DNA of 64,000 nt, taken from assembly GCF_029910095.1 (NCBI RefSeq), contig NZ_CP094526.1:7130001-7194000 (forward strand). The letters run 5' to 3'. Below are positions 24,764 to 34,659 of the stretch, piece by piece. Positions within the stretch are counted from its first letter, which is position 1, and the number at the start of each line of letters is the position of its first letter. The notes under the pieces are model-generated. The model ran no database searches. It was not told where the DNA came from and saw nothing but the letters and a program-made list of their open reading frames with translations. A program made the translations under genes and the position numbers. The stretch comes from Bradyrhizobium sp. ISRA464. GTDB lineage: Bacteria > Pseudomonadota > Alphaproteobacteria > Rhizobiales > Xanthobacteraceae.

Positions 24764-24778
24764 TGTACGATAAGTACA
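24764..24778. promoter_or_regulatory. TGTAC-N5-GTACA palindrome
   Basis: TGTAC (24764-24768) and GTACA (24774-24778) flank GATAA. It lies between the MetX-like gene and the divergent glucarate transporter gene. The half-site matches the core of the TetR operator at 18502-18523, with one base more spacing. Confidence 0.45.
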
Positions 24779-24927
24779 CTAATTGTCCGGCCGACGCAAC
24801 AGCCGCGATGGTGGCATGACACCGGCCCGATCAATTCAAAATCGGTATGGATCGATACAAGCTTCGGCTTGGACCCCTTGCCTTCACCTCTCTAGGAGAG
24901 TTTTCGAGGAAATTTCGAGGAGGCGCC

Positions 24928-26265
24928 ATGAGCGCAATTGTGTCCGCCGCCGAGGCCCGGCGATCCCGCGTCCGGCTTCTTATGGTGACGATGCTGTTTC
25001 TCGTCACCACCGTGAACTATGCCGATCGCGCCACGCTGTCGATCGCGGGTCCCGCCCTTTCCAAGGAGCTGCATCTCGATCCCGTCGCGATGGGCTATGT
25101 GTTCTCGGCCTTCGGCTGGTCCTATGTGGTCGCGCAGGTGCCATGCGGCTGGCTGCTCGACCGCTTCGGCTCGAAATGGGTCTATGCGATCGGCATCATC
25201 GTCTGGTCGATCTTCACCGCGATGCAGGGCCTGGTCGGTTTTCTCGCTGCGGGAAGCGCCGTCATTTTGCTGTTTGCCCTGCGCTTCCTGGTGGGCATTG
25301 CCGAAGCGCCATCGTTCCCGGCCAACGCCCGCATCGTGGCCGCCTGGTTCCCGGGAAATGAGCGCGGCACCGCGTCGGCCTTCTTCAACTCGGGGCAATA
25401 TTTCGCGACCGTGATCTTCGCGCCGCTGATGGGCTGGATCGCGCACGAGCATGGCTGGCGCCATGTGTTCTATGTGATGGGCGGACTCGGAATCATCATG
25501 GGGATCGCCTGGATCAAGACGATCTACGAGCCGAAGGATCATCCCTCGGTCAACGAGGCCGAGTTCGACTACATCAAAGCAGGCGGCGCGCTGGTCGACA
25601 TGGACGCGCCGAAGGATGGCAAGGCACCGGACGGCGGCCCGAAATGGGATCACATCCGCCAGCTCCTCGGCAACCGCATGATGCTCGGCGTCTATATCGG
25701 CCAGTACTGCATCAACACGCTGACCTATTTCTTCCTGACCTGGTTCCCGGTCTATCTCGTGAAGGAGCGCGGGCTGTCGATCCTGCAGGCCGGCTTCGTC
25801 GCCACCTTGCCGGCGCTGTGCGGCTTCATCGGCGGCGTGCTCGGCGGCGTGATCTCCGACTACATCCTGCGCCGCACTGGCTCGCTGACCATGGCGCGCA
25901 AGATCCCGATCGTCGGCGGCATGCTGTTGTCGATGGCGATCATCGGCTGCAACTATGTCGAAGGACAAGCGCTGGTGGTCGGCTTCATGGCGCTCGCCTT
26001 CTTCGGCAAGGGCATTGGTGCGCTCGGTTGGGCTGTCGTCTCCGACACCTCACCGAAGGAAGCCGGCGGCGTCTCGGGCGGGCTGTTCAACACCTTCGGC
26101 AATCTCTCCTCGATCACCACGCCGATTATCATCGGCTACATCCTCGCCGCCACCGGCTCGTTCAACGGCGCGCTGGTGTTTGTCGGGGCCAACGCGCTGG
26201 TCGCGGCGATCGCCTACCTCTTCATCGTCGGCGAGATCAAGCGGGTGCAGCTGAAGGCGGCCTGA
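24928..26265 (+). CDS. MFS transporter, ACS family, probable D-glucarate/galactarate importer
   Basis: A 445-residue carrier with about 12 membrane segments. It shows the family block NYADRATLSIAGPALSKEL at the first loop and GWSYVVAQVPCGWLLDRFG, the MFS motif A region, as in GudP/DgoT-type symporters. A central cytoplasmic loop lies around residues 205-240. ATG at 24928 follows CGAGGAGG at good spacing. The genes downstream encode enzymes for glucarate and galactarate, so those are the likely substrates. A hairpin terminator candidate follows the stop. Confidence 0.88.
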   Translation: MSAIVSAAEARRSRVRLLMVTMLFLVTTVNYADRATLSIAGPALSKELHLDPVAMGYVFSAFGWSYVVAQVPCGWLLDRFGSKWVYAIGIIVWSIFTAMQGLVGFLAAGSAVILLFALRFLVGIAEAPSFPANARIVAAWFPGNERGTASAFFNSGQYFATVIFAPLMGWIAHEHGWRHVFYVMGGLGIIMGIAWIKTIYEPKDHPSVNEAEFDYIKAGGALVDMDAPKDGKAPDGGPKWDHIRQLLGNRMMLGVYIGQYCINTLTYFFLTWFPVYLVKERGLSILQAGFVATLPALCGFIGGVLGGVISDYILRRTGSLTMARKIPIVGGMLLSMAIIGCNYVEGQALVVGFMALAFFGKGIGALGWAVVSDTSPKEAGGVSGGLFNTFGNLSSITTPIIIGYILAATGSFNGALVFVGANALVAAIAYLFIVGEIKRVQLKAA

Positions 26266-26296
26266 GCGGCCGGAGCCACATCCCAACAACACATCA

Positions 26297-26324
26297 ACGG
26301 CGGCTTCGGCCGCCGTCCTTGTCT
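26297..26324 (+). terminator. Hairpin terminator after the MFS gene
   Basis: ACGGCGGC (26297-26304), loop TTCG, GCCGCCGT (26309-26316), followed by CCTTGTCTT. The perfect 8-bp stem with a stable tetraloop and T-rich tail fits an intrinsic terminator, though the T-run is weak. Confidence 0.6.
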
Positions 26325-26346
26325 TCTTGGTCTCCGGGAGGCATCG

Positions 26347-27300
26347 ATGCTAGAACGCACAAAACCCCGCCTCATCCATTCAGGGCCGGTATCGATGTTC
26401 GACCTGAACCAGCTCCGCTGTTTCGTCACGGTGGCCGAGGAGCTGCACTTCGGTCGCGCCGCGGCACGGCTCAACATGACCCAGCCGCCGCTCAGCCGGC
26501 AGATCCAGGTGCTCGAGCACATCATCGACGCGCCGCTGCTGGAGCGCACCAGCCGCTCGGTGCGGCTGACGCCGGCGGGACGCAGCTTCCTGCCCGAGGC
26601 GCGGCGCATCCTCAAGCTTGCCGAGTCCGCGTCGCAAGTCGCGCGCCGCATCGCGCTCGGCAAGACCGGCTCGCTCAAGATCGGATTCACGGCCGCAGCT
26701 GCCTATGGTTTTCTGCCCGATCTGATCGCCACCTGCCGCACCCGGCTGCCCGAAGTCGATTTTTCCTTGAAGGAAATGGTCTCGGGCGATCAGTTCGAGG
26801 CGCTCACCACTGGTCAGATCGATGCCGGCCTGTTGCGCCCGCCGATTGCCCGGCCCGAATTCGCAAGCCGGCGTGTCGTCGCCGAGCCGTTGCTGGCCGC
26901 GATCCCGAAACGGCATCCGCTGGCGTCTGTCGAGATCATCTCAATCAAGGACTTCGACGATCAGCCCTTTGTGATGTATTCGCCGTATGAGGCCCGTTAC
27001 TTCCATGATCTGCTGGTGGCGCTGTTCACGCGCGCCGACGTGCTGCCGCGCTATGTCCAGCATCTCAGCCAGATCCACTCGATCCTCGCGATGGTGCGCG
27101 CCGGGCTCGGCGTCTCGATCGTGCCGGAAGCTGCCGCGAGCCTGAAGATCGCGGATGTCAGGCTGAAGCCGCTGAAGCTGCGCGCGGCGGCGCCCGTCGA
27201 GCTGTTCCTGGTGTGGCGGCGCGACTACGAGAACCAGCTGCTGCCGTCATTGATCGACATCGCGACGGAAATAGCCGGGCCGCATGCCGGCGGCGATTGA
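26347..27300 (+). CDS. LysR-family regulator of the glucarate genes
   Basis: A 317-residue LysR protein from ATG 26347, which has GGGAGG upstream; an internal ATG at 26395 begins directly at the HTH (MFDLNQLRCFVTVAEELHFG) but has a poorer ribosome site. The HTH spans about residues 17-76, with RAAARLNMTQPPLSRQIQVL, and the inducer-binding domain follows. It sits within the glucarate/galactarate cluster and probably activates it in response to a pathway acid; inference from position. Confidence 0.88.
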   Translation: MLERTKPRLIHSGPVSMFDLNQLRCFVTVAEELHFGRAAARLNMTQPPLSRQIQVLEHIIDAPLLERTSRSVRLTPAGRSFLPEARRILKLAESASQVARRIALGKTGSLKIGFTAAAAYGFLPDLIATCRTRLPEVDFSLKEMVSGDQFEALTTGQIDAGLLRPPIARPEFASRRVVAEPLLAAIPKRHPLASVEIISIKDFDDQPFVMYSPYEARYFHDLLVALFTRADVLPRYVQHLSQIHSILAMVRAGLGVSIVPEAAASLKIADVRLKPLKLRAAAPVELFLVWRRDYENQLLPSLIDIATEIAGPHAGGD

Positions 27301-27427
27301 TGCAGATGACGCATCGTTCGATACCGCGTTTAGCTTGGACGCGCATCGAACCGCTTCTTAAGAATGACGCTGTGGACGCGCGTTTCTCGCGCATCGTGAT
27401 CCCCAAAAGCTTTCAAGGAGTGGCGCC

Positions 27428-28369
27428 ATGAGCAAGATGACCCCTCAGGAGATGGCCCGGCAAATCGGCGGCGGCCTCCTGTCTTTTCCCGTGACCCCGT
27501 TCAAGGCGGACTATTCGTTCGACGAAGCGACCTATCGCAACAACATGGACTGGCTCTGCGGTTACGACGTCGCGGGCCTGTTCGCCGCTGGCGGCACCGG
27601 CGAATTCTTCTCGCTGACGCCGACTGAAGTTCCGCAGGTCGTGAAGATCGCGGTCGACGAGACCAAGGGCCGCGTGCCCGTGCTCGCCGGCACCGGCTAC
27701 GGCACAGCGACCGCGCGCGAGGTCGCCATTGGCGCGGAAAAGGCCGGCGCCGACGGCCTGCTGCTGCTGCCGCCCTACCTCACGCATTCCGAACAGGACG
27801 GCCTCGCCGCCCATGTCGAGGCGGTGTGTGCCTCGGTGAAGATCGGCGTCATCGTCTACAACCGCGACAATGCGATCCTGCAGCCGGATACGCTGGCACG
27901 CCTCTGCGAACGCTGCCCGAACCTTGTCGGCTACAAAGACGGCATCGGCGACATCGAGCTGATGACCCGCGTCTACTCCAAGCTCGGCGATCGCCTGACC
28001 TATATCGGCGGGCTGCCGACGGCGGAAACCTTCGCGCTACCCTATCTCGACATGGGCGTGACGACCTACTCGTCCGCCGTGTTCAACTTCGTGCCGGAAT
28101 TCGCCACCAAATTCTACGCCGCGGTGCGCCGGCGCGATCATCAGACCATCCATGCAGGCCTGAAGGATTTCATCCTGCCGCTGATCGCGATACGCAACCG
28201 CAAGAAGGGTTACGCGGTGTCGATCATCAAGGCTGGCATGAAGGTGATCGGCCGCTATTCCGGCCCGGTGCGGCCGCCGCTGACCGACCTGACCGAGCAG
28301 GAGATGGCCGAGCTCACGGCACTAGTGGCGAAGCTGCCGCAGGCGGCTACGCAGCAAGCCGCAGAATAA
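27428..28369 (+). CDS. kdgD: 5-dehydro-4-deoxyglucarate dehydratase
   Basis: A 313-residue DHDPS/NAL-superfamily aldolase-type enzyme. The Schiff-base lysine lies in [13 protein letters not shown] and the partner tyrosine in [19 protein letters not shown] and [12 protein letters not shown] are family blocks. It converts 5-dehydro-4-deoxy-D-glucarate to 2-oxoglutarate semialdehyde with loss of water and CO2. It is followed by gudD at 31 bp and the semialdehyde dehydrogenase, its direct pathway partners. Confidence 0.93.
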   Translation: MSKMTPQEMARQIGGGLLSFPVTPFKADYSFDEATYRNNMDWLCGYDVAGLFAAGGTGEFFSLTPTEVPQVVKIAVDETKGRVPVLAGTGYGTATAREVAIGAEKAGADGLLLLPPYLTHSEQDGLAAHVEAVCASVKIGVIVYNRDNAILQPDTLARLCERCPNLVGYKDGIGDIELMTRVYSKLGDRLTYIGGLPTAETFALPYLDMGVTTYSSAVFNFVPEFATKFYAAVRRRDHQTIHAGLKDFILPLIAIRNRKKGYAVSIIKAGMKVIGRYSGPVRPPLTDLTEQEMAELTALVAKLPQAATQQAAE

Positions 28370-28400
28370 GCCGAACGGCCCAAGATGAAGGGAGGAGCAG

Positions 28401-29756
28401 ATGATCCAGGAAACGATCCGCGCCGGTTTTTCCGGCGCTCCAATCGTCACGGCGATGGAGGTGATCCCGGTCGTCGGCCGCGACAGCATGCTCCTGAATC
28501 TGAGCGGCGCGCATGCGCCGTTCTTCACACGCAACCTCGTGATCCTCACTGACAATTCCGGCCACATCGGCGTCGGTGAGGTGCCGGGCGGCGAGAAGAT
28601 CAGAAAGACGCTGGAAGACGCACGCGACCTCGTCGTCGGTCAGACCATCGGCGCTTGCAACAACATCCTGGCGTCGATGCGCCAGACATTCGCCGACCGC
28701 GACGCCGGCGGCCGCGGCAAGCAGACCTTTGATCTCCGCGTCACCATCCATGCGGTGACCGCGGTCGAATCCGCCCTGCTCGACCTGCTCGGCCAGCATC
28801 TTGGCCTGCCGGTCGCGGCGCTGCTTGGCGAAGGCCAGCAGCGTGCGAGCGTCGAGACGCTCGGCTATCTCTTCTTTGTCGGCGATATCAGCAAGACCAG
28901 CCTGCCCTATGTCGAGGGCGAAACCGGCAAGCCCGACTGGTTCAATTTGCGTCATCAGGAGGCGATGACGCCAGAGGCGATCGTGCGCCTCGCGGAGGCT
29001 ACGCAGGCGCATTATGGCTTTGCCGACTTCAAACTGAAAGGCGGCGTACTCAAGGGCGAGCAGGAGATCGAGGCGGTCACGGCGATCGCCAAGCGTTTCC
29101 CGAAGGCCCGTGTCACGCTCGATCCGAACGGTGCCTGGTCGCTGGACGAAGCGATCCGCCTCTGCAGCAACATGCACGGCGTGCTCGCTTACGCCGAGGA
29201 CCCCTGCGGTGCGGAGGCTGGCTTTTCCGGTCGCGAGATCATGGCCGAGTTCCGCCGCGCCACGGGAGTGCCGACCGCGACCAACATGATCGCGACCGAT
29301 TGGCGCCAGCTCTCCCACGCGCTGCGGCTCGGCGCGGTCGACATTCCCCTCGCCGATCCGCATTTCTGGACCATGCAGGGCTCGGTGCGCGTGGCGCAGA
29401 CCTGTCGCGACAACGGCTTGACCTGGGGCTCGCACTCCAACAATCATTTCGACATTTCGCTCGCGATGTTCACCCATGTCGGCGCCGCCGCACCCGGCAA
29501 GGTGACTGCGATCGACACCCACTGGATCTGGCAGGACGGCCAGGCGTTGACCAGGGAGCCGCTGCAAATCAGGGGCGGCAGGATCGCGATCCCCGATCGC
29601 CCGGGCCTCGGCATCGAGATCGATCGCGGTGCCATCGAGGCGGCGAACGCGCTATACAGGCAGCATGGCCTCGGCGCTCGCGACGACGCGCTCGCCATGC
29701 AGTTCCTGATCCCGGGCTGGACCTTCGACGACAAGCGTCCCAGCCTCGTGCGCTAA
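28401..29756 (+). CDS. gudD: D-glucarate dehydratase
   Basis: A 451-residue enolase-superfamily enzyme. Catalytic and metal ligands are recognisable: [10 protein letters not shown] (paired lysines), VTLDPNGAW (Asp), YAEDPCG (Glu), TNMIATDW (Asn) and SHSNNHFD (catalytic His). It removes water from D-glucarate to give 5-dehydro-4-deoxyglucarate, the substrate of KdgD next door. ATG at 28401 follows GGAGGAG. Length matches the family. Confidence 0.95.
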   Translation: MIQETIRAGFSGAPIVTAMEVIPVVGRDSMLLNLSGAHAPFFTRNLVILTDNSGHIGVGEVPGGEKIRKTLEDARDLVVGQTIGACNNILASMRQTFADRDAGGRGKQTFDLRVTIHAVTAVESALLDLLGQHLGLPVAALLGEGQQRASVETLGYLFFVGDISKTSLPYVEGETGKPDWFNLRHQEAMTPEAIVRLAEATQAHYGFADFKLKGGVLKGEQEIEAVTAIAKRFPKARVTLDPNGAWSLDEAIRLCSNMHGVLAYAEDPCGAEAGFSGREIMAEFRRATGVPTATNMIATDWRQLSHALRLGAVDIPLADPHFWTMQGSVRVAQTCRDNGLTWGSHSNNHFDISLAMFTHVGAAAPGKVTAIDTHWIWQDGQALTREPLQIRGGRIAIPDRPGLGIEIDRGAIEAANALYRQHGLGARDDALAMQFLIPGWTFDDKRPSLVR

Positions 29757-29778
29757 CAACAAAAGGTTGGAGAGAAAC

Positions 29779-31227
29779 ATGACCGCTCACCAGAAGAACT
29801 TCATCGCCGGCGAATGGATCGACGGCTCCGGCATCACCCGGGACATCAACCCCTCCAACACCAAGGACGTGGTCGGCGAATACGCCAAGGCCGACAAGGT
29901 GCAGACCGAAAAGGCGATCGCCGCGGCGAAGGCCGCCTTCCCGGCCTGGTCGCGCTCGACGCCGCAGGAGCGCTTTGACGCGCTGAACAAGATCTCTCTC
30001 GAAATCCTCGCCCGCAAGGAAGAACTCGGCCGCCTGCTCGCGCGCGAGGAGGGCAAGACGCTGCCGGAAGGCATCGGCGAAGTCGCGCGCGCCGGGCAGA
30101 TCTTCGCATTCTTCGCCGGCGAGGCGCTGCGGCTGATGGGCGAGAAAGGCCCGTCGGTCCGCCCCGGCCTCGAGGTCGAGATCGCCCGCGAGCCGGTCGG
30201 CGTCGTCGGCTTGATCACGCCGTGGAATTTCCCGATCGCGATCCCGGCCTGGAAGATCGCGCCCGCGCTCTGCTATGGCAACACCGTGGTGTTCAAGCCC
30301 GCCGAGCTGGTGCCGGGCTCCGCGCACGCGCTGTCCGAGATCATCGCGCGCTCCGGCATTCCGGCCGGCGTGTTCAACCTGGTGGTCGGCTCCGGCTCGG
30401 TGGTCGGCCAGACCCTGCTCGAACACCCCGACGTCGCCGCGATTTCCTTCACGGGTTCGGTCGCAACGGGACGCAAGATCGCCCAGGCCTGCGTGCTCTC
30501 CACGCCGATGAAGAAGTTCCAGCTCGAGATGGGCGGCAAGAACCCGCTGGTCGTGCTCGACGACGCCGACCTGAAGGTCGCGGTCGAGGTCGCCGTCAAT
30601 GGCGCCTATTTCTCGACCGGCCAGCGCTGCACCGCGTCCTCACGCCTGATTGTCACCGCAGGCATTCACGACCGCTTCGTCACTGCGATGACCGAGCGAA
30701 TGAAGGGCCTTTCCGTCGACGACGCGCTGAAGAGCGGCGTGCATGTCGGCCCGGTGGTCGACCAGAGCCAGCTCGATCAGGACCTTCGCTACATCAAGAT
30801 CGGCCAGGACGAAGGCGCGCGTCTCCATTGGGGCGGCGAGCTCTTGAACCGCGAGACGCCCGGCTTCTATCTGCAGCCCGCGCTGTTCACCGAAGCAAAC
30901 AACCAGATGCGCATCGCGCGCGAGGAAATCTTCGGCCCGGTCGCCTGCGTGATCCGCGCCAAGGACTACGAGGAGGCGCTTGCGATCTCCAACGACACCG
31001 AGTTCGGCCTCGCCTCGGGCATCTGCACCACCAGCCTGAAATACGCCTCGCACTACAAGCGCAACAGCGAGGCCGGCATGGTGATGGTCAATCTGCCGAC
31101 CGCCGGCGTCGACTATCACGTGCCGTTCGGCGGCCGCAAAGGCTCGAGCTACGGCGCACGCGAACAGGGCGCTTACGCCCGCGAGTTCTACACTGCGGTG
31201 AAGACCTCTTACACTTATCCTGGCTGA
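29779..31227 (+). CDS. 2-oxoglutarate semialdehyde dehydrogenase
   Basis: A 482-residue NAD(P)-dependent aldehyde dehydrogenase. Conserved blocks are ITPWNFPIAIPAWK, FTGSVATGRKIA, LEMGGKNPLVV (catalytic Glu) and STGQRCTASSRL (nucleophilic Cys). In this cluster it should oxidise 2-oxoglutarate semialdehyde made by KdgD to 2-oxoglutarate (alpha-ketoglutarate). ATG at 29779 follows GGAGAG; an in-frame start four codons earlier (29767) is also possible. It starts 22 bp after gudD, same operon. Confidence 0.92.
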   Translation: MTAHQKNFIAGEWIDGSGITRDINPSNTKDVVGEYAKADKVQTEKAIAAAKAAFPAWSRSTPQERFDALNKISLEILARKEELGRLLAREEGKTLPEGIGEVARAGQIFAFFAGEALRLMGEKGPSVRPGLEVEIAREPVGVVGLITPWNFPIAIPAWKIAPALCYGNTVVFKPAELVPGSAHALSEIIARSGIPAGVFNLVVGSGSVVGQTLLEHPDVAAISFTGSVATGRKIAQACVLSTPMKKFQLEMGGKNPLVVLDDADLKVAVEVAVNGAYFSTGQRCTASSRLIVTAGIHDRFVTAMTERMKGLSVDDALKSGVHVGPVVDQSQLDQDLRYIKIGQDEGARLHWGGELLNRETPGFYLQPALFTEANNQMRIAREEIFGPVACVIRAKDYEEALAISNDTEFGLASGICTTSLKYASHYKRNSEAGMVMVNLPTAGVDYHVPFGGRKGSSYGAREQGAYAREFYTAVKTSYTYPG

Positions 31228-31263
31228 GGCGTATGATGCCAAGTCTCGTTGCGCAGGAAGTGC

Positions 31264-31390
31264 GCTCTCTCTCCCGCTCGCGGGGGAGGGTCGGGGTGGG
31301 GGTCTCAACACGAGTCATCCCTGTGGAGAGAGCCCTCACCCGCATCGCATCTACGATGCGATGCGACCTCCCTCGCTAGCGGGAGAGGTG
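31264..31390. repeat. Palindromic intergenic repeat, copy 1 of a family
   Basis: A roughly 127-bp GC-rich element with nested inverted repeats: a CTCTCCCGCTCGCGGGGGAG outer part, CATCGCATCTACGATGCGATG in the centre and CTCGCTAGCGGGAGAGGTG at the far end. It shares its layout with the copies at 56911-57032 and 57929-58048. It lies between two genes of the glucarate cluster and may stall or stabilise mRNA. Confidence 0.7.
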
Positions 31391-31454
31391 AAGCGGAGCC
31401 AGCAATGCGCCGCTTCAACGAAGCCTAGTTCGCCGTAGCCCACAGGAGAGCCTC

Positions 31455-32996
31455 ATGGACCAGTCAATCGGCGCGAAGGAGCAGCCCCGCTACATCAAGC
31501 TCAACGCGCGCGACAATGTCGCGATCGTCGTGAATGATTTCGGCCTGCCCGCCGGCTCCCGGTTCGCTTGCGGCCTGACGCTGCGCGCCTTTGTGCCACA
31601 AGGGCACAAGACCGCGCTGGAAGACATCGCCGAAGGCGCGCCGATCATCCGCTATGGCGAGGTAATCGGCCACGCGCTGTCCCCGATATTCGCCGGCGAA
31701 TGGGTCGACGAGGCGCGGATCCGCATGCCCGACGCGCCGCCGCTCGATCAGCTCGAAATCGCGACCGCGGTCCCGCCGGCGCTGCCGCTGCTCGAAGGCT
31801 TCACCTTCGAGGGCTATCGCAATCCCGACGGCTCGGTAGGAACGAAGAACATCCTCGGCATCAGTTCCTCGGTGCAATGCGTCAAGGGCACGATGGAATA
31901 TGCGGTGAAGCGCATTCGCGCTGAACTCCTGCCGAAATATCCAAATGTTGACGACGTCGTGCCGCTGACTCATGCCTATGGCTGCGGCGTCGCGATATCA
32001 GCGCCCGACGCCGTGGTGCCGATCCGTACGCTGCAGAACCTCGCGCTCAACCCGAATTTCGGCGGCGAGATCCTCGTCGTCGGTCTCGGCTGCGAAAAGC
32101 TCGCGCCCGAACGGCTGCTGCCGGAAGGCGTTGGCGATGCCATCGTGCGGATGCAGGACGAGGCCTTTGACGGGTTCGGCGCGATTGTCGACGCCATCAT
32201 GACCCAGGCCGAGGCGCGGCTGAAGGTGCTCGACACCCGCAAGCGCGAGACCTGCCCGGCCTCCGATCTCGTAATCGGCCTGCAATGCGGCGGCAGCGAC
32301 GCATTCTCAGGCGTCACCGCGAACCCCGCCGTCGGCTTCGCCGCCGACCTGCTGGTGCGTGCGGGTGCGACCGTGATGTTCTCGGAAGTGACGGAAGTGC
32401 GCGACGCGATCCAGCTTCTGACCCGCCGCGTCGTCAACGAGGATGTCGGCCGCGCGCTGATCCGCGAGATGGCCTGGTACGACGCCTATCTTGCCCGCGG
32501 CGGTGCCGATCGCAGCGCCAACACCACGCCGGGCAACAAGAAGGGCGGGCTTGCCAATATCGTCGAGAAGTCGCTGGGCTCGATCGTCAAATCGGGCTCC
32601 AGCCCAATCACCGGTGTGCTCTCGCCCGGTGAAAAGGCGCGCCAGAATGGCATGCTGTTCGCGGCGACGCCAGCGAGCGATTTCATCTGCGGCACGCTGC
32701 AGCTCGCCTCCGGCATGACGCTGCAGGTGTTCACCACCGGCCGCGGCACGCCCTATGGCCTGGCCGCCGCGCCCGTGATCAAGGTCGCGACCCGCAGCGA
32801 ACTGGCGCGGCGCTGGAAGGATCTGATCGACTTCGACGCCGGCTGCATCGCGACCGGCGAGAAGACGATCGAGGAGACCGGCTGGGACCTGTTCCGCATG
32901 ATCCTCGATGTCGCAAGCGGCCGCACCAAGCCATGGTCGGATCGCTGGGGCATCCACAACGACCTCACGCTGTTCAACCCGGCGCCGGTGACTTAG
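31455..32996 (+). CDS. garD: Galactarate dehydratase
   Basis: A 513-residue UxaA-family hydro-lyase. A SAF domain forms roughly residues 15-95; the long catalytic part follows with [43 protein letters not shown] and [10 protein letters not shown]. Conserved cysteines in HAYGCG and LQCGG would bind the metal. It dehydrates galactarate (mucate) to 5-dehydro-4-deoxyglucarate, so the pathway takes both stereoisomeric aldaric acids. ATG at 31455 follows AGGAGAG. Confidence 0.93.
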   Translation: MDQSIGAKEQPRYIKLNARDNVAIVVNDFGLPAGSRFACGLTLRAFVPQGHKTALEDIAEGAPIIRYGEVIGHALSPIFAGEWVDEARIRMPDAPPLDQLEIATAVPPALPLLEGFTFEGYRNPDGSVGTKNILGISSSVQCVKGTMEYAVKRIRAELLPKYPNVDDVVPLTHAYGCGVAISAPDAVVPIRTLQNLALNPNFGGEILVVGLGCEKLAPERLLPEGVGDAIVRMQDEAFDGFGAIVDAIMTQAEARLKVLDTRKRETCPASDLVIGLQCGGSDAFSGVTANPAVGFAADLLVRAGATVMFSEVTEVRDAIQLLTRRVVNEDVGRALIREMAWYDAYLARGGADRSANTTPGNKKGGLANIVEKSLGSIVKSGSSPITGVLSPGEKARQNGMLFAATPASDFICGTLQLASGMTLQVFTTGRGTPYGLAAAPVIKVATRSELARRWKDLIDFDAGCIATGEKTIEETGWDLFRMILDVASGRTKPWSDRWGIHNDLTLFNPAPVT

Positions 32997-33096
32997 AGCA
33001 ATTTCGGTTCTGATTGAATCAGAACCGAAGCTCCAGCTTCCTGTTTTGACGCGTTTTCTTCACGCGAACCGGTGTCCACTTCGCTCGAAAGCGCTC
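32997..33096. repeat. Palindromic repeat downstream of garD
   Basis: TTCGGTTCTGATT (33003-33015) and AATCAGAACCGAA (33017-33029) form a perfect 13-bp-arm palindrome with one central base. It continues into TTTTGACGCGTTTTCTT and GCGAACCGGTGTCCACTTCG, which resembles a dispersed repeat of Bradyrhizobium-type genomes. It may also terminate garD transcription, since it starts one base after the stop codon, but no T-run follows directly. Confidence 0.6.
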
Positions 33097-33153
33097 GAGG
33101 CGGCATTCCGGGCTCGCGCGCCCCGGAATGGCAACAGGCTTGCCGCACGCCAA

Positions 33154-34659
33154 TCAAAACTTCGCCAGTCCGCGCACTTCCTTGGCCGCAGCCATGATCA
33201 GCGGCTTGGCCGCCTGCTCCTCGCGGCCAAGCACCACGCCCGACGCAAAGGCGCGGACACGCTCCTTCCGATGCGGCGCCTTGAGTGCAGCATCCACCGC
33301 CAGTTTGCGATGCGCGGCGAAATCATTGAGCGAGCCGAGCGCGTCCTGGATCCGCTTCAGGTGCTTTGACTGTCGCGCAAGCTGCCTTTGCTCGCGCTTG
33401 CCGGAGAACAAGCTTTCGAAGAAATCGATCGCATACCTGATCTTCTTGGTCCTGATGCGCACTTTGTGCCGCTCCCCCGCGGACATCCCGTTGAGACGCC
33501 TGCCGTCCTTGCGCAACTTTCTGATGCGGCGATGGAGCAGCGCGGCAGCAAATTTGCCGATCGGGCCCCCTTCGTCCTCTGCGGCGATCGTCTGCCTCGC
33601 CTCGATCCATTGCAGCGTATCGATCAGCATGACGCGATAGTGTGTCGAGTTGACTGCCGTCCGCGCGCGCGCGAAGGCACGGTCGCGGCGCCTGGAAAAC
33701 TCCTGCCGGATCGCCTTGCCGCCACGCCGCAGCAGGGCATCGTGCGAGGCGGGCTCGATCTCCTGCTTGACGAAAACATCCAGCTCGCGCGCCGGCGCAA
33801 GCTCGTTGGTCAGCCACTTCAGTTGCCCCTTGGCCTCTTCCGTGCTCGGCCCGGCGAGGATTTTTGAGAACAGCGAGATCGCCGCTCGCAACCGGCGCAG
33901 GCCGACCCTCATCTGGTGAATGCCTTCCGGTTCGCCCTCGCGGACCGCATCGGCGTTCAACGAGAAGTGGCGGAACGTCGAGCGGGCGATCACCCGAAAC
34001 GCCTCGCCAGCCGTGAACTCGGGGTCCAGCACGATGCTCTCGGCCGAGACGACGAAATGCTCATCGTCGCCGGCAAGCTCGTATCCGTGGTCGGATTTCG
34101 AGCGCAGGTCGAGTTCGGCCCCTACCTTCCGCTCCAGCGCTCTCGCGAGGCGGAACAGGTCGAGCGGCAGCCCGCTCTTCAGCTCGAGCTCGATCTCCTC
34201 GATCGGGCGCGAGCGATGTCCGGCGGTGGTGTGCCCGCGATCGATGGCGAGCTCGATCTCGCTCTGCTTCGTGCGCAGCGGCACGGTGATCCGCCGCACC
34301 GACGTTTCGAAGATGGGCTTCAGCTCGTGACGCAGTTTCCTTGATGCGAACGCGTCGAGCGGCGTACCTTCAGCCTTGCCGAGATCTGGCTCGCTATCCT
34401 CAAGCTCGCTCTCCCACTCGCCGCGACCGAACCCCACGCCACCTGCCGACTTGATCGTCTGGACATGTCTGCCGCCATCCTGGCGTATCCGCAGCGTGAA
34501 GCCGCGCCGCTTCAGCTTGCGTTTGGCGGTATCAAAATAGGTCGAGACCAGATCGCCTTCGGACGGTTCACCGCTCCTGCTGCCGGCAATCCGCGGCCTC
34601 ACCAGCGCCTTCAGCTTCTGGGCGGGAACGCGGAATTTGAGCTCCGTCTCGATGGCCAT
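33154..34659 (-). CDS. CYTH-CHAD domain protein
   Basis: A 501-residue two-domain protein. The N-terminal CYTH domain (about 1-200) starts MAIETELKFRV with the diagnostic ExExK pattern and continues with acidic and basic strands for triphosphate and metal binding. The C-terminal CHAD domain (about 215-490) is helical with repeated histidines and arginines, as in GIHQMRVGLRRLRAAISLF and ERHKVRIRTKKIRYAIDFF. CHAD domains bind inorganic polyphosphate; CYTH domains hydrolyse triphosphates. A role in polyphosphate metabolism or storage is likely but not proven. Confidence 0.92.
   Translation of the reverse strand: MAIETELKFRVPAQKLKALVRPRIAGSRSGEPSEGDLVSTYFDTAKRKLKRRGFTLRIRQDGGRHVQTIKSAGGVGFGRGEWESELEDSEPDLGKAEGTPLDAFASRKLRHELKPIFETSVRRITVPLRTKQSEIELAIDRGHTTAGHRSRPIEEIELELKSGLPLDLFRLARALERKVGAELDLRSKSDHGYELAGDDEHFVVSAESIVLDPEFTAGEAFRVIARSTFRHFSLNADAVREGEPEGIHQMRVGLRRLRAAISLFSKILAGPSTEEAKGQLKWLTNELAPARELDVFVKQEIEPASHDALLRRGGKAIRQEFSRRRDRAFARARTAVNSTHYRVMLIDTLQWIEARQTIAAEDEGGPIGKFAAALLHRRIRKLRKDGRRLNGMSAGERHKVRIRTKKIRYAIDFFESLFSGKREQRQLARQSKHLKRIQDALGSLNDFAAHRKLAVDAALKAPHRKERVRAFASGVVLGREEQAAKPLIMAAAKEVRGLAKF

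Noticed and set aside
31264..31390. CRISPR array
   Set aside because: The palindromes differ from each other, there is no regular spacer pattern and no cas gene in the window.
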